The notes: generated from the sequence alone by a model not told the origin. 64,000 bases of DNA from Gammaproteobacteria bacterium (GCA_030429735.1 JAUIET010000001.1:310001-374000); one strand, 5' to 3'; positions 10,060-21,147 are shown, counted from the stretch's first letter. Translations and numbers: made by a program.

Positions 10060-11556
10060 ATGTATCTACTCCGAATTTTCGCTCTCACGCTGTTCCTTTC
10101 TGCCTGCTCGGGCGGGGAGGTTGAGTCGGATAGCACAGGCGGCGCATCATTGGGCAGCCAAGCGCCGGAGCCCGAACCGCAACCTGAGCCTGAGCCAGAA
10201 CCGCAACCTGAGCCTGAGCCAGAACCGCAGCCTGAGCCAGAACCTGAGCCAGAGCCAGAGCCTCAACCAGCTCCAGAGCCTGCGCCACGGCCCGAACCCG
10301 AGCCCTCCCCAGAGCCGCGGCCAGAACCTACGCCGGAGCCCACCCCGGAACCGCGGCCGGAACCTGAACCCGAGCCGGAACCTGAACCTGAGCCAGAGCC
10401 GGAACCTGAGCCGGAGCCGGAACCTGAGCCGGAGCCGGAACCTGAGCCGGAACCTGAACCTGAGCCAGAACCTGAGCCAGAACCTGAGCCAGAGCCGGAA
10501 CCTGAGCCAGAGCCGGAACCTGAGCCAGAGCCGGAACCTGAGCCGGAACCTGAGCCGGAACCTGAGCCGGAACCTGAGCCGGAACCTGAGCCGGAACCTG
10601 AGCCAGAGCCAGAGCCAGAGCCAGAGCCCAGTCTGCCGCTGACATTTGTTAGCCCGCCAATCGATTTGGCCGGCATCAATGCGAACTTTGCGCAGAACAT
10701 TGCCTACGGCCCGTTTAGCCGGAATCAATTTGACGTTTTTCTTCCGGAATCAAGCGCTCCCACCGCGCTAGTCATTTATATGCACGGCGGCGCTTTTATC
10801 TCTGGGGATAAGTCCGTTTCGTATATTCCGGTGCGTGCGGCTCAGATTCGCCAATTTCTGCAAGCGAATATCGCATTCGCTACGATTAACTACCGTTATA
10901 TTCTGGCAAACGACAGCGAAGGGGTTATTAAACCTATGCGGGATGCGGCGCGCGCACTGCAGTTCATGCGCTTCCACGCCGATGCACTTAACATCAACAA
11001 ACGGCGCGTCGCAATGTATGGCTATTCCGCTGGCGCCGGCACAAGCCTGTGGCTGGCGTTTCATGATGACATGGCACAACCGGGTAGCGGCGATCCAGTA
11101 CTGCGGGAGTCCACGCGCCTGTTGGGAGCCGGCGGAATCGAAGGGCAGGCAACCTATGATTTGCTGAAATGGGAAACCGTTGTTTTTACAGATTTTGGCT
11201 TCACACTAGAGGAAATTGCCAACAGCATCGGCTTGTTCGATCGTATGCTGGCGTTTAACGGTGTGTCAACTTATGGTGACATGTTCACCGCTAGCGGCAA
11301 TGCCTATCGGGCCAATGTTGATATGTTAGGCTTGATGAGCCCGGACGACCCTGAGTTTTTCTTCAGCAACACACGCGAGCCACCGGGCTTTCCAACAAAT
11401 GAGACTGAGCTGGTTCACCACGGCTTGCATGGTACGGCATTGCTCAATCGAGCGAACGCAATTGGCCATCCGAGTGTTATCTATGCGCCACAGGTTGGGA
11501 TTTCTGACCCTTCCGGGGAGCAGATCGCACCGTTTTTAATTCGAAAATTGCGGTAA
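10060..11556 (+). CDS. Lipoprotein alpha/beta hydrolase with Pro-Glu spacer
   Basis: The track start (GTG 10009) adds 17 residues; ATG 10060 gives a clean lipoprotein signal, [19 protein letters not shown]. After the acylated Cys comes a 155-residue spacer of alternating Pro and Glu (with some Gln, Arg, Thr and Ala), then an alpha/beta hydrolase domain of about 300 residues. Esterase motifs are visible: oxyanion-hole HGGAFISG, nucleophile GYSAG and a late His ([10 protein letters not shown] or NAIGHPS) that may complete the triad. This resembles carboxylesterase/acetylesterase families. The spacer probably extends the catalytic domain away from the membrane or through peptidoglycan, which is inference. 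The substrate is unknown. Confidence 0.8.
   Translation: MYLLRIFALTLFLSACSGGEVESDSTGGASLGSQAPEPEPQPEPEPEPQPEPEPEPQPEPEPEPEPEPQPAPEPAPRPEPEPSPEPRPEPTPEPTPEPRPEPEPEPEPEPEPEPEPEPEPEPEPEPEPEPEPEPEPEPEPEPEPEPEPEPEPEPEPEPEPEPEPEPEPEPEPEPEPEPEPEPEPEPEPEPSLPLTFVSPPIDLAGINANFAQNIAYGPFSRNQFDVFLPESSAPTALVIYMHGGAFISGDKSVSYIPVRAAQIRQFLQANIAFATINYRYILANDSEGVIKPMRDAARALQFMRFHADALNINKRRVAMYGYSAGAGTSLWLAFHDDMAQPGSGDPVLRESTRLLGAGGIEGQATYDLLKWETVVFTDFGFTLEEIANSIGLFDRMLAFNGVSTYGDMFTASGNAYRANVDMLGLMSPDDPEFFFSNTREPPGFPTNETELVHHGLHGTALLNRANAIGHPSVIYAPQVGISDPSGEQIAPFLIRKLR
10165..10629 (+). repeat. In-frame Pro-Glu coding repeat (155 codons)
   Basis: A 465-bp low-complexity tract of six-base units, mostly CCTGAG, CCAGAG and CCGGAA, encoding PE dipeptides. 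The first third is interrupted by Q, A, R, S and T, while the last 90 or so codons are pure PE. Units recur in higher-order blocks such as GAACCTGAGCCGGAGCCG. The tract should be prone to slippage in multiples of six bases, which preserves frame. The antisense ORFs made of GSGSGS or Arg/Leu repeats are artefacts of this composition. Confidence 0.95.
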
Positions 11557-11614
11557 TGCACGGCGAGCCAGAATCAAATGACAGTTGTTGATGTTGATTT
11601 GACACGCCACGCCA

Positions 11615-13987
11615 TCAGCTAGCATGGCGCTGGGCAGACGTATCAACGCACGCATTGTCGTTAGCCGTGTCTACCTGCTGATAAGCGCTCTGGTATTCGA
11701 ATTGCTGCATCCACTGTAGGAAATCATCAATAGGCAGTGGCTTGCTAAAGTAGAACCCTTGCAGCTTATCGCATCCCCACTGCTCCAAAAGCGCTTGCGC
11801 TTCACGGTCTTCTACACCTTCTGCAACAACTTTAAGACCAATATTATGGGCCATAGCAATAGTGGATTTCACAATCACCTGATCACTGCTGTCCGTGCTC
11901 AGCTTGCGCACAAAACACATATCAATTTTTAACTCGTCAACAGGCAATTGCTTCATCTGACCAAGCGAGGAGTATCCAGTGCCATAATCGTCAATCGCCA
12001 GAGTGAACCCTTGCGCTTTAAACCGGTTCAGCACCCTGAGTGCCTTATCCGGATCTTCCATCATTGCTGACTCTGTGACTTCCAGAATCAATCGTGAACT
12101 TGAATATCTGCTGTCTTTTAGCAACGCATCAAGAAATGCGGGCAAGTCATCATGCATCAAGTCATAGGCGGATAAGTTAATAGCAACTGATACGTCATGG
12201 CCTGCTTGTTGCCAAGCACTTGCATCCCGAATACCGCGCCTCAGAATCCACCGGGACAAAGCCGGCATAAGGCCAGACTGCTCCGCTAAGCCTATAAACT
12301 CATCAGGTGGAATAAAGCCAAGTTCCGGGTGAACCCAGCGCACTAGCGCCTCAACCTCAGTGACAGCCTGTCTCGCAACATTGATTTTGGGTTGATAATA
12401 CAGTGTCAGTTGATCAGCCTTCATGGCTTGCTTCAAATCGTTAATCAATCGAATTTGTTTGAGGTGTTTTTGATCCTCACCCTGCTGGTAGTATTCCGAT
12501 TGGTGCCGCAATTCCAAGGCCCGATTCAGGGCCATATCCGAACGCCGAAGAAGCTCCTCTGCCTGGTCACCATGCTCAGGCGACTGCGCCAAGCCAAGCG
12601 TCAATGGAACGTTGATCTCAAAACCATTCACCTCGAACGGTTCCAACCAGGCTTCGTGCAATGCACCGGCAAGTTCAGTGAGGTTTTCAGTGCCGGAAAG
12701 TACATAAAGCAAGGTGAATTCGCTGGCGGTTGAACGCCCAATAAGATGCGGCGCCGGAAACAACTGTCGCCATCTATCGGCGCATGCACACAGCAACTTG
12801 TCACCGACTGCAAAGCCCAGCGAGTTGTTGATCGACTTTATGCGCTGAACACCGATACTAACAATCGCTATTCGAGCCGATTCGTTGCTGTCTATCAGGC
12901 GCTGCAACTCAATCGCTATTTTGTCACGGACGGGCAGTCCAGTAAGTGAATCATGATGGGCCTGATAGACAATCTTTTTTTCACGGCTCGCCACCGCAGA
13001 CTGCATTTGGTTGAAACTGTCAGCCAATTGCGCAATTTCGAAGCCACCGACATGTGCCAGTTTAATAGGAGCAGTGTAATCACCACTGGCTATGCGCTGT
13101 GCACCGTCGACCAGCTTGCCTATCGGTCGCGTTATGCCTCGCAACATCGGAATCATCACGATCAGGCAGCCAACCAGAATGGCGCCGCTGATCAGTAATA
13201 TCTGTAGTTTAAGCGTGTTAAACCGAGCGCGCTCTTCGGCCAACGAAACACTGAGCACAACGGTTAGACCCGCACCGTTACCGAGTACGGTAGGCAGGTG
13301 TGAATATTCCGATCCACCAGAATTGGACAACGATTGAAGCTGACTTGAATGCACATCCGGTAAGGTGGTCACCAACAGACTATGCTTGTTTTCCTGTGCA
13401 AAACTCACGTCAAGCAAGGTCATTTGCTTCAGATTTTGCGCAAAGGCTCTGTCAATTTCGTAAGCGATAACAGCCCAGGCGACTGGTGCCGGAGCGCGCA
13501 CCTGCACCATCACCAACTGGTAGGCTTTGTTGCCCAGCGTTGTGGTTGTTTGAATGCCAGCGGGTGTGGCGTTATCCGCAAGCAATTTTTGTATCAACTC
13601 CTGGTGAGCGCTTACTTCAAAAGAGGCCGTTGACGCGAGCAGTTCGCCGGACAGATCAAACAGGGAAATGAGATCGGCGTTGATACGGGCACCGTGATTT
13701 TGCAATACCGATTCTATAGTCGCCTTGTCGCGTAAAGCCACAGCCTGTTTAAACCCAAAGTCTGCGGTCAACACCCGTGCGGATTCCAATAGCTGTTTGC
13801 CCTGGGTGTCGAGCATAGACTCCAGAACTGAGCTGCCCACCTGCAAGCGCGCATTCGCTTCGCGTTCAATATTGTTGTCAGTTGCTGTGATAACAGCAAT
13901 CAGCGTCGCGCCGCTGGAAACCACCAAAAGGCTCAAAACCAGAAGCAGGAGTCGGGTGTACAGTTTGGCTTTTGGAGAGCCCGGCAT
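11615..13987 (-). CDS. Membrane EAL phosphodiesterase with degenerate GGDEF
   Basis: A 790-residue signalling protein. In order: a membrane helix near residues 10-32, a periplasmic double-helical/CACHE-like sensor to about 255, a second helix (LQILLISGAILVGCLIVMIP), a HAMP region, a GGDEF-like domain and an EAL domain. The GGDEF active-site motif is replaced (GRSTASEF), so cyclase activity is unlikely. The EAL domain keeps the catalytic set: EALVRW, NLSAYDL, LEVTESAM, IDDYGTGYSSL, LKID, AEGVE and QGFYFSKPLP. It should hydrolyse cyclic di-GMP in response to a periplasmic cue. The signal is unknown, and no partner gene is adjacent. Confidence 0.88.
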   Translation of the reverse strand: MPGSPKAKLYTRLLLLVLSLLVVSSGATLIAVITATDNNIEREANARLQVGSSVLESMLDTQGKQLLESARVLTADFGFKQAVALRDKATIESVLQNHGARINADLISLFDLSGELLASTASFEVSAHQELIQKLLADNATPAGIQTTTTLGNKAYQLVMVQVRAPAPVAWAVIAYEIDRAFAQNLKQMTLLDVSFAQENKHSLLVTTLPDVHSSQLQSLSNSGGSEYSHLPTVLGNGAGLTVVLSVSLAEERARFNTLKLQILLISGAILVGCLIVMIPMLRGITRPIGKLVDGAQRIASGDYTAPIKLAHVGGFEIAQLADSFNQMQSAVASREKKIVYQAHHDSLTGLPVRDKIAIELQRLIDSNESARIAIVSIGVQRIKSINNSLGFAVGDKLLCACADRWRQLFPAPHLIGRSTASEFTLLYVLSGTENLTELAGALHEAWLEPFEVNGFEINVPLTLGLAQSPEHGDQAEELLRRSDMALNRALELRHQSEYYQQGEDQKHLKQIRLINDLKQAMKADQLTLYYQPKINVARQAVTEVEALVRWVHPELGFIPPDEFIGLAEQSGLMPALSRWILRRGIRDASAWQQAGHDVSVAINLSAYDLMHDDLPAFLDALLKDSRYSSSRLILEVTESAMMEDPDKALRVLNRFKAQGFTLAIDDYGTGYSSLGQMKQLPVDELKIDMCFVRKLSTDSSDQVIVKSTIAMAHNIGLKVVAEGVEDREAQALLEQWGCDKLQGFYFSKPLPIDDFLQWMQQFEYQSAYQQVDTANDNACVDTSAQRHAS

Positions 13988-14190
13988 CGTTTGTCTAGTC
14001 TCAGATCACAGCAGTCGCAATGGAATTGATGGCCCTGCGTTTAATGATACCCACGGTTGTGTCGTTCCCGGATGTGGGCGCAGAAACCCAGTCTTTTAAG
14101 ACTAGCAATTTGGCGCGAAGACACAGAACTTATTTGAGCCGGCAGCAAACACACCGTGTCACCAGCGACTTGATCAATAATTAATCGAAT

Positions 14191-14499
14191 TCAACGCAGG
14201 TGCGGGGGTATATCTCTCAAAGATGCTGCAAATTCGGTCAATTCCTGCTGACTATAGCGAGTATGGACGCGAGCGGTCGACGCAATTTGATGCTGAAGGC
14301 TGACACCAGGACGATGAGCGTGCTGCGGTCTGATCGGTCTTTCAACAAAACCACCTCCGCAATTGGGGCACACGTTGTTCAATAGGTGCGCAACGCAGTC
14401 GGCACAAAAAGTACACTCATACGTACAAATGCGGGCTTTGTCGCAGTCAGGCGGGAGATCCCTGTCGCAGGCCTCGCAATTTGGACGAATTTCCAACAT
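14191..14499 (-). CDS. DUF1272 zinc-ribbon protein
   Basis: A 102-residue protein whose first 60 residues match DUF1272: NCEACDRDLPPDC, ICTYECTFCADC and NVCPNCGGGFVERP. Eight or more cysteines in CxxC pairs suggest two zinc sites. The remaining 40 residues (RPQHAHRPGVSLQHQI...) are less conserved and contain His-rich stretches. The function is unknown in the family. It is transcribed from the same strand as the cold-shock gene 67 bases upstream, separated from it by an inverted repeat that may stop transcription. Confidence 0.8.
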   Translation of the reverse strand: MLEIRPNCEACDRDLPPDCDKARICTYECTFCADCVAHLLNNVCPNCGGGFVERPIRPQHAHRPGVSLQHQIASTARVHTRYSQQELTEFAASLRDIPPHLR

Positions 14500-14518
14500 A
14501 GAGGAAGAACAGGAGCGC

Positions 14519-14541
14519 CCGGATGCAAACTACGCATCCGG
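14519..14541 (-). terminator. Inverted repeat between cspA-like and DUF1272 genes
   Basis: CCGGATGC and GCATCCGG form an 8-bp perfect stem with a 7-base loop, 25 bases past the stop of the cold-shock gene. No T-run follows on either strand, so it may be a processing or mRNA-stabilising hairpin rather than an intrinsic terminator. Confidence 0.4.
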
Positions 14542-14565
14542 ACGTCAAGGACTAGAAGAACCTGC

Positions 14566-14772
14566 TTAGCAGGGTACTACGTTGTTAGCGCATGGCCCTT
14601 TCTGGCCCTGGCCAACTTCATACTCAACTTCCTGGCCGTCATCCAGAGTGGCGTAATTGCTACCGCTCTTGATTTCGGAGTGGTGAACAAACAGATCTTT
14701 GCCACCGTCTTCAGGTTTAATGAAGCCGTATCCTTTGTCGGCATTAAACCACTTTACTGTACCTTTACTCAT
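14566..14772 (-). CDS. Cold-shock protein, CspA family
   Basis: A 68-residue single cold-shock domain, full length for the family. Both RNA-binding motifs are intact: RNP1 as KGYGFIKP and RNP2 as DLFVHHSEI. Such proteins bind single-stranded nucleic acid and melt RNA structure. The short leader (about 40 bases from a TATAAT box) lacks the long structured 5' UTR of E. coli cspA, so this may be a constitutive or stationary-phase paralogue; that is inference. The ATG is preceded by AGAGAGTAAT, a reasonable ribosome site. Confidence 0.93.
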   Translation of the reverse strand: MSKGTVKWFNADKGYGFIKPEDGGKDLFVHHSEIKSGSNYATLDDGQEVEYEVGQGQKGPCANNVVPC

Positions 14773-14816
14773 ATTACTCTCTTTACTGAACTATTATCGC
14801 AGACGTCTGCCAGTTC

Positions 14817-14845
14817 ATTATAACGATTAATGGATTACTGGCTAA
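14817..14845 (-). promoter_or_regulatory. Candidate promoter of the cold-shock gene
   Basis: On the minus strand a perfect -10 hexamer, TATAAT, lies 17 bases downstream of TTAGCC, a poor -35. Transcription would begin about 38 bases before the ATG of the cold-shock gene. Confidence 0.45.
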
Positions 14846-15010
14846 TGTAATTCGCGCTTTTCTGCCCTTATGAGCACTATATTTGCGCGTTTTTGCGCAA
14901 ATTTCGGGTTTCAACTGCTTTTTTAGCCCCGCACGCCGCACAGACAAGCACCTCTGCGGAAAGTACAATAGCCGCCCCAGCTGCACAATAAGCCACCATT
15001 GAGGTAAACA

Positions 15011-16183
15011 ATGCCCCTGAAAAAGTTCCTCCACGACCTCTATGTTGTTGTAATGAAGACCATGGTGCTATTTATGCCCGCGGCCAGCTATACCCTTTTT
15101 GCAGGCGAAGGCAGCGCCAGGCAGCTGTGTCGCTACATGCTTCGAAACGGCCACAGAAAAACGTTGATTGTCACCGATAAACCACTGGTTGAGCTCGGTA
15201 TAGTGGCCCAGGCCTCTGCCGAGCTTGAAAACGCCGTGCTTTTTTCAGATGTTGAACCAGACCCAAGCTACCAGGTAGTGACTGCTGGCGCCGCGGTATA
15301 CAAAGAAAACCAGTGCGATAGCATTTTGGCCATTGGCGGTGGGTCATCTATTGATGCAGCCAAAGGCATTGGCATTCAGGTTTCTTGCCCGGGAGACGCA
15401 AAGGACTACGTGGGTTTTAATAAAGTTAAAAATGATACTCCGCCCTTGTATGCCATACCAACTACGTCGGGCACTGGCTCTGAGACAACCTCAGGCGCGG
15501 TGCTAAGCGATACAGTGACGCATGAGAAAGGAGTGATCTCGGGCGCTCAATTGCTGCCAAAAGCCGCCTGCCTAGACCCCACGCTGCTGACCGGTTTACC
15601 TCCCCATATCACCGCGGCCACTGGCATGGACGCACTCACTCATGCCATAGAAGCGTACATCGGCGTTTGGGATCGCGGCGACAGTATGCAACGCGCGGCA
15701 TTGGCTGTGGAGCAAATTTTTAAGTACCTGCCACAAGCGGTTAGCAACGGCTCAGACCTGCAAGCGCGTGATGCAATGGCACACGCATCTTATCAAGCCG
15801 GGCGCGCCATCAACCAGGTTAACGTGGGTAATGTACACGCGATTGCGCACCAGATTGGCGGTCTGTATGGCGTGCCGCATGGGTTGGCTAACGCAATCGT
15901 GATGCCAGCAGTGCTGGACCTATCTCTCGACAAAGCCCGCAACCGTCTCGAAGAGCTTGGCAAGCTAACAGGTAGTCCTTCGGCAGAAGCTTTTATTGAA
16001 TCAGTGCGCCAGCTAAACCGGCAATTAGAGATACCTGAATTTCTGGAACCGCTAAAAGAAACTGATTTTGATGGAATCGCAGAGCGCGCTTGCAAGGAAG
16101 CGTTTGCGTATCCTGCGCCGTATTTTATGGTTGAAGAAGATGTACGTAAGGTATTGAAAACCTTGCTGCCGCCGGCGGGCTAG
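15011..16183 (+). CDS. Iron-containing alcohol dehydrogenase
   Basis: A 390-residue member of the group III (iron-activated) alcohol dehydrogenases. The NAD-binding glycine-rich motif is AIGGGSSIDAAKGI, and PTTSGTGSET follows. The metal site is formed by the conserved Asp and His residues, visible in ATGMDALTHAIEAY, NVGNVHAIAHQIGG and GVPHGLANA. The enzyme probably interconverts an alcohol and an aldehyde with NAD(H); substrate and direction cannot be told. The gene is monocistronic and convergent with greA, with only 8 bases between the stops. A GGGCTA triplet repeat spans the junction. Confidence 0.9.
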   Translation: MPLKKFLHDLYVVVMKTMVLFMPAASYTLFAGEGSARQLCRYMLRNGHRKTLIVTDKPLVELGIVAQASAELENAVLFSDVEPDPSYQVVTAGAAVYKENQCDSILAIGGGSSIDAAKGIGIQVSCPGDAKDYVGFNKVKNDTPPLYAIPTTSGTGSETTSGAVLSDTVTHEKGVISGAQLLPKAACLDPTLLTGLPPHITAATGMDALTHAIEAYIGVWDRGDSMQRAALAVEQIFKYLPQAVSNGSDLQARDAMAHASYQAGRAINQVNVGNVHAIAHQIGGLYGVPHGLANAIVMPAVLDLSLDKARNRLEELGKLTGSPSAEAFIESVRQLNRQLEIPEFLEPLKETDFDGIAERACKEAFAYPAPYFMVEEDVRKVLKTLLPPAG

Positions 16184-16191
16184 GGCTAGGG

Positions 16192-16668
16192 CTAGATATG
16201 CTCTACCGAGGCGATTTCATATTCAATTTCACCCGCGGGCGTCTGCACTCTAACGATCTCACCCTCTTCCTTGGCAATGATCGCACGCGCAATCGGCGAG
16301 TTAACTGAAATTTTCTGCTGCTTTACGTCAGCCTCATCATCGCCGACAATCTTATACTTTACTTCTTCGTCGGTTTCCACGTTGATCAGCTCAACTGTGG
16401 TTCCGAAAATAACCCTGTGCTGATTAGGAATACTGGTGACATCGATCACCTGTGCATCTGACAGCTTGCTTTCAATTTCCACAATTCGGCCTTCGGCAAA
16501 ACTCTGCTGTTCTCGCGCGGCGTGGTACTCTGCGTTTTCTTTCAGGTCGCCGTGTTCCCGCGCTTCGGCAATGGCCTGAATAATACGCGGACGATCCTCA
16601 CTTTTCAGGCGCTCCAGCTCCTGGCGCAGCATGGCTTCACCTTCAACGGTCATCGGTATTTTGCTCAT
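16192..16668 (-). CDS. greA: Transcript cleavage factor GreA
   Basis: Rescues backtracked RNA polymerase by stimulating its endonucleolytic cleavage of RNA. It has 158 residues, as in E. coli. The N-terminal coiled coil carries the acidic tip [10 protein letters not shown], whose Asp and Glu act in the polymerase secondary channel. The C-terminal domain ([11 protein letters not shown]... [14 protein letters not shown]) is intact. Its ATG overlaps the carB stop by 4 bases (ATGA), so it is probably the third gene of a carA-carB-greA operon, a common gammaproteobacterial order. Confidence 0.97.
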   Translation of the reverse strand: MSKIPMTVEGEAMLRQELERLKSEDRPRIIQAIAEAREHGDLKENAEYHAAREQQSFAEGRIVEIESKLSDAQVIDVTSIPNQHRVIFGTTVELINVETDEEVKYKIVGDDEADVKQQKISVNSPIARAIIAKEEGEIVRVQTPAGEIEYEIASVEHI

Positions 16669-19600
16669 TGGCTCACCCTCTTGTGCAGGTCCTGTAGGCG
16701 TCGAACTTTCATACCACCGGCGTACTTCAGCGCTTCTGCTACCGCCGCACCACCAGCAAGAGTTGTTGTGCAGTACACTTTATGCTGCAGCGCGCTGCGC
16801 CGGATTGTAGCCGAATCAGCAATAGCCTGACGGCCTTCGGTGGTATTTATGATCAGGCTTATTTCTTTGTTCTTTACCGCATCAACCACATGTGGCTGGC
16901 CTTCGAGCACTTTGTTGATCACTCGCACTTCCAGCCCCGCATCCGACAACACTTTACCTGTGCCGCGGGTAGCCATCAAATCAAATCCCAATGCCTTCAG
17001 CTCTTTGGCCACCTCAATGGAGGCATCACGATCGGTGTCTCTCACACTGATAAAAGCAACACCTTTCGTAGGAATCGATTCACCTGCGCCGGTCTGCGAT
17101 TTGCCGTAAGCTTCGCCAAAGGTTTCACCAACGCCCATCACTTCGCCCGTCGATTTCATTTCCGGGCCTAATATTGGATCAACTGCGGGAAACTTGTTGA
17201 ACGGGAAAACCGCTTCTTTCACCGAATAGTAGTCGGGCACAATCTCTGTGGTAAAGCCCTGCTCTTCCAGTGAAGTTCCGGCCATACAACGCGCCGCTAT
17301 CTTGGCCAGTGAAACACCGATCGCCTTGGATACAAATGGAACGGTGCGCGACGCACGAGGATTGACCTCAATAACGTAAATTGCCCCATCCTGATAAGCC
17401 AGCTGCACGTTCATCAAACCAACAACACCCAGCTCAAGCGCCATCAGCTTCACCTGACGGCGCATCTCATCTTGCACCTCGGCAGGCAGGCTGTACGGTG
17501 GTAAAGAGCACGCGGAATCACCCGAATGAATACCCGCTTGCTCAATATGCTGCATGATCGCGCCGATCACTACATCTTTGCCGTCGCTGACCGCGTCAAT
17601 ATCCACCTCAATGGCAGCATTCAAAAAATGGTCCAGCAACACTGGCGACTCTTCGGATACCTGAACCGCTTCGCGCATGTACATTTCAAGTTCAGTGTCT
17701 TTGTGAACGATCTCCATCGCGCGCCCGCCCAGCACATAGGAAGGACGCACTACTATTGGATATCCAATTTCACCGGCAACATTCAACGCATCCTGCTGGG
17801 TGCGAACCGTGGTATTTGCCGGTTGCAGCAAATGCAGCCGTTCTATCATTCCCTGAAAACGTTCACGATCTTCGGCGCGATCGATAGCATCTGGCGTAGT
17901 TCCTATGATCGGCACGCCAGCGTCCTGCAAGTCACGGGCCAGTTTCAAGGGCGTTTGGCCACCGAATTGCACAATCACGCCTTTGGGCTTTTCCAGCGCC
18001 ACAATCTCAAGCACGTCTTCCAGCGTAACCGGTTCAAAGTACAACCTGTCAGACGTGTCGTAATCGGTAGACACCGTTTCCGGGTTACAGTTGACCATAA
18101 TGGTTTCATAACCATCTTCTCGCATTGCCAGCGCTGCATGCACACAGCAATAGTCAAACTCGATACCCTGGCCTATGCGATTAGGGCCGCCGCCAAGCAC
18201 CAGAATTTTGTCTCGCCCGCTGGGCTCTGACTCACACTCTTCCTCGTAACTGGAATACATGTACGCGGTATCCGAGGCGAACTCTGCGGCACAGGTATCG
18301 ACCCGTTTATAAACAGGTCTTACATTCAGTTCATGGCGTCTTGCGCGCACTTCTTTTTCTGTGCGCCACATGAGTGCGGCAATTCTGGAATCGGAAAAGC
18401 CTTTACGCTTCCAGCGAAACAACTCACTTGAGCCAAGCGCTTCAAGCTCAGTGCTTTCTATCACTGCTTCGGTTTGCACAATGTCTTCTATTTGCACCAG
18501 AAACCACGGATCAACACCGCTGAACTCGTAAATTTCTTCTACGCTAAAGCCTGCCCTGAACGCATCAGCTATGTGCCAGATTCTGTCGCCATTGGCCGCT
18601 CTGAGCTTACCAATAATTATACTGCGGCTATCATCTGCAGACAGATCCAGAACCGGATCAAAACCACTGGCCCCAACTTCCAGGCCGCGAAGTGCTTTCT
18701 GCATAGACTCCTGAAATGTTCTGCCGATCGCCATGACTTCGCCGACCGATTTCATCTGTGTGGTTAATCGATCATCAGCGGCCTGGAATTTTTCGAAAGT
18801 AAATCGCGGCACCTTGGTAACCACGTAGTCGATACTGGGCTCGAACGATGCCGGCGTGGCACCACCTGTTATCTCGTTTTGCAATTCATCCAGTGTGTAA
18901 CCAACAGCCAGCTTTGCCGCAACCCGAGCAATCGGAAAGCCCGTGGCTTTTGACGCCAGTGCCGATGAACGCGACACGCGCGGATTCATCTCGATGACCA
19001 CCAGACGCCCATCCTCCGGGTTTAACGCAAACTGCACATTAGAACCACCAGTTTCAACACCAATTTCGCGCAATACCGCAATACTGGCGTTACGCATGAT
19101 CTGATATTCTTTATCAGTTAGCGTTTGCGATGGCGCTACGGTGATTGAATCGCCGGTATGAATACCCATGGCGTCAAAATTTTCAATGGAACAAACAATA
19201 ATGCAGTTGTCATTCTTGTCACGAACAACTTCCATTTCATATTCTTTCCAGCCAATCAGCGATTCATCCAGCAACAATTCATTGGTAGGCGACAGGTCAA
19301 GGCCGCGGCTGCATATTTCTACGTAATCTTCGCGGTTGTAAGCAATACCTCCGCCAGAGCCCCCCATGGTGAACGACGGTCGAATAATGCAAGGGAAACC
19401 AAGATGGTCAACCAGTTGCATTGCTTCTTCCATGCTGTGTGCAAGTGCTGACCTGGGCGTTTCCAGGTTGATGGCTTTCATCGCCAGGTCAAAACGCTGC
19501 CGGTCTTCGGCTTTATCAATGGCGTCGGCAGTGGCGCCAATTAACTCAACACCGAATTCTTCCAGCACGCCTTCACGCGCCAGATCGAGCGCGCAATTGA

Positions 19601-19886
19601 GCGCGGTTTGCCCACCCATAGTGGGCAACACTGCGTCCGGCTTTTCCTGCTCAATAATTTTCGCTACCGTGCGCCAGTTAACCGGCTCAATATAGGTTGA
19701 ATCGGCCATCGCCGGATCGGTCATGATGGTGGCCGGATTGGAGTTCACCAATATGACGCGGAACCCCTCTTCTCGCAGGGCCTTACAGGCTTGCGCCCCG
19801 GAATAGTCGAATTCACAGGCCTGGCCGATCACGATCGGGCCAGCACCGATGATCAGAATTGATTGGAGATCAGTTCGTTTTGGCAT
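16665..19886 (-). CDS. carB: Carbamoyl-phosphate synthase large subunit
   Basis: Makes carbamoyl phosphate from bicarbonate, ATP and ammonia for arginine and pyrimidine synthesis. At 1073 residues it is full length. Two homologous ATP-grasp halves are visible, beginning at [20 protein letters not shown] and [15 protein letters not shown], followed by a C-terminal allosteric MGS-like domain ([13 protein letters not shown]...). ATP-site motifs such as [15 protein letters not shown] and [15 protein letters not shown] are intact. Its start overlaps the carA coding region by 17 bases and its stop overlaps the greA start. Confidence 0.98.
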   Translation of the reverse strand: MPKRTDLQSILIIGAGPIVIGQACEFDYSGAQACKALREEGFRVILVNSNPATIMTDPAMADSTYIEPVNWRTVAKIIEQEKPDAVLPTMGGQTALNCALDLAREGVLEEFGVELIGATADAIDKAEDRQRFDLAMKAINLETPRSALAHSMEEAMQLVDHLGFPCIIRPSFTMGGSGGGIAYNREDYVEICSRGLDLSPTNELLLDESLIGWKEYEMEVVRDKNDNCIIVCSIENFDAMGIHTGDSITVAPSQTLTDKEYQIMRNASIAVLREIGVETGGSNVQFALNPEDGRLVVIEMNPRVSRSSALASKATGFPIARVAAKLAVGYTLDELQNEITGGATPASFEPSIDYVVTKVPRFTFEKFQAADDRLTTQMKSVGEVMAIGRTFQESMQKALRGLEVGASGFDPVLDLSADDSRSIIIGKLRAANGDRIWHIADAFRAGFSVEEIYEFSGVDPWFLVQIEDIVQTEAVIESTELEALGSSELFRWKRKGFSDSRIAALMWRTEKEVRARRHELNVRPVYKRVDTCAAEFASDTAYMYSSYEEECESEPSGRDKILVLGGGPNRIGQGIEFDYCCVHAALAMREDGYETIMVNCNPETVSTDYDTSDRLYFEPVTLEDVLEIVALEKPKGVIVQFGGQTPLKLARDLQDAGVPIIGTTPDAIDRAEDRERFQGMIERLHLLQPANTTVRTQQDALNVAGEIGYPIVVRPSYVLGGRAMEIVHKDTELEMYMREAVQVSEESPVLLDHFLNAAIEVDIDAVSDGKDVVIGAIMQHIEQAGIHSGDSACSLPPYSLPAEVQDEMRRQVKLMALELGVVGLMNVQLAYQDGAIYVIEVNPRASRTVPFVSKAIGVSLAKIAARCMAGTSLEEQGFTTEIVPDYYSVKEAVFPFNKFPAVDPILGPEMKSTGEVMGVGETFGEAYGKSQTGAGESIPTKGVAFISVRDTDRDASIEVAKELKALGFDLMATRGTGKVLSDAGLEVRVINKVLEGQPHVVDAVKNKEISLIINTTEGRQAIADSATIRRSALQHKVYCTTTLAGGAAVAEALKYAGGMKVRRLQDLHKRVSQ

Positions 19887-21015
19887 CGATCAATTCTATA
19901 AAGTGGTCAAACAAAGGGGCGACATCATGTGGGCCAGGGCTGGCTTCAGGGTGGCCCTGAAAACTGAATGCCGGCTTTTCACGGTGGTGAATACCCTGTG
20001 CCGTGCCATCAAACAATGACTTGTGCGTCAAACGCAGCGTATCGGGCAAGCTTGACTCGTCAATCGCAAAGCCATGGTTTTGACTGGTGATCATGACCGT
20101 ACCATCATCCAGGTTTTGTACCGGGTGGTTAGCGCCATGGTGGCCAAACTTCATTTTCATGGTTTTCGCACCACACGCCAGGCCAAGCAGCTGATGCCCG
20201 AGGCAAATACCAAAAATGGGGATGCCGGTTTCAAGCAACTCGCGAATTGCGCTTATCGCGTAATCACAGGGTTCCGGGTCACCAGGGCCGTTGGACAGAA
20301 ATATGCCGTCAGGATTGAGCGCCAACACCTCAGCGGCCGAGGTTTGTGCGGGTACCACGGTCAGGTCGCAGCCACGCGCTGTCAGCATGCGCAGAATATT
20401 GCGCTTAACGCCAAAATCGAATGCCACCACCTTTCTCGGCAGCTCTTCGGCCGAACGCTCCAGATGACCTTCGCCCAGCTGCCACACCGATGAACGCCAT
20501 TGGTAGGACTCAGCCACACTGACCTCCCTGGCCAGATCCATACCTTTCAAACCCGTAAACTCACGCGCCAAATCCACAGCCGCCTGCTCATTCACTTCCT
20601 GGCCAGGCTCAGCAGTCATCAGGCAACCTGATTGTGCACCCTTTTCTCTCAATAGACGGGTAAGACGGCGCGTATCAATATCAGCGATTGCCACCACATT
20701 GCGCTCACGCAGGTAGTCGCTGAGGTTCTGTTCGCTGCGAAAATTCGACGCCACTAAGGGCAAATCACGGATTACCAGACCAGCCGCCCACAGCTCGGAC
20801 GACTCTTCATCCTCGGCGTTTACGCCGGTGTTACCTATGTGGGGGTAGGTGAGTGTCACAATCTGGCGGGCATAAGATGGGTCGGTCAGAATTTCCTGAT
20901 AACCCGTCATGGCGGTATTGAATACCACTTCACCCACGGAGTGCCCCGCAGCACCAATAGCCACTCCACGGAACAGACTTCCGTCCGCGAGCGCCAATAC
21001 AGCCGGTTGGGTCAA
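19870..21015 (-). CDS. carA: Carbamoyl-phosphate synthase small subunit
   Basis: Glutaminase subunit that feeds ammonia through a tunnel to CarB. It has 381 residues. The class I amidotransferase triad is present: Cys in [12 protein letters not shown], and His and Glu in [12 protein letters not shown]. The N-terminal CarA domain ([16 protein letters not shown]...) is complete. The start codon is TTG, with GAGG seven bases upstream. A promoter and a hairpin plus T-run lie in the 125-base leader, suggesting attenuation. It is first in the carA-carB-greA series. Confidence 0.97.
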   Translation of the reverse strand: MTQPAVLALADGSLFRGVAIGAAGHSVGEVVFNTAMTGYQEILTDPSYARQIVTLTYPHIGNTGVNAEDEESSELWAAGLVIRDLPLVASNFRSEQNLSDYLRERNVVAIADIDTRRLTRLLREKGAQSGCLMTAEPGQEVNEQAAVDLAREFTGLKGMDLAREVSVAESYQWRSSVWQLGEGHLERSAEELPRKVVAFDFGVKRNILRMLTARGCDLTVVPAQTSAAEVLALNPDGIFLSNGPGDPEPCDYAISAIRELLETGIPIFGICLGHQLLGLACGAKTMKMKFGHHGANHPVQNLDDGTVMITSQNHGFAIDESSLPDTLRLTHKSLFDGTAQGIHHREKPAFSFQGHPEASPGPHDVAPLFDHFIELIDAKTN

Positions 21016-21052
21016 AGGGTCGCCTCAAATGGTCATAAGCAAATGTACAGCT

Positions 21053-21096
21053 GCAAAAAAGCGAGACGTACGCAGTGATTTGCGGCGCATCTCGCT
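21053..21096 (-). terminator. Intrinsic terminator in the carA leader
   Basis: On the minus strand AGCGAGA pairs with TCTCGCT around an imperfect inner stem, and six T residues follow at once. This is the form of a Rho-independent terminator. It sits between the predicted carA promoter and the carA start, so it would act as an attenuator rather than an end-of-operon signal. Confidence 0.65.
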
Positions 21097-21147
21097 CTTT
21101 CGACTGCATGCGCCATCTTTCTCGAATACGCGCACGTGCGGGTGGCA

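Noticed and set aside
10147-10728. Long minus-strand ORFs with GSGSGS or Arg/Leu repeats
   Set aside because: They are antisense readings of the Pro-Glu repeat; no start signals and no domain support.
16178-16197. GGGCTA triple repeat between the alcohol dehydrogenase and greA stops
   Set aside because: Too short to mean more than chance or slippage; no gene effect beyond the stops.
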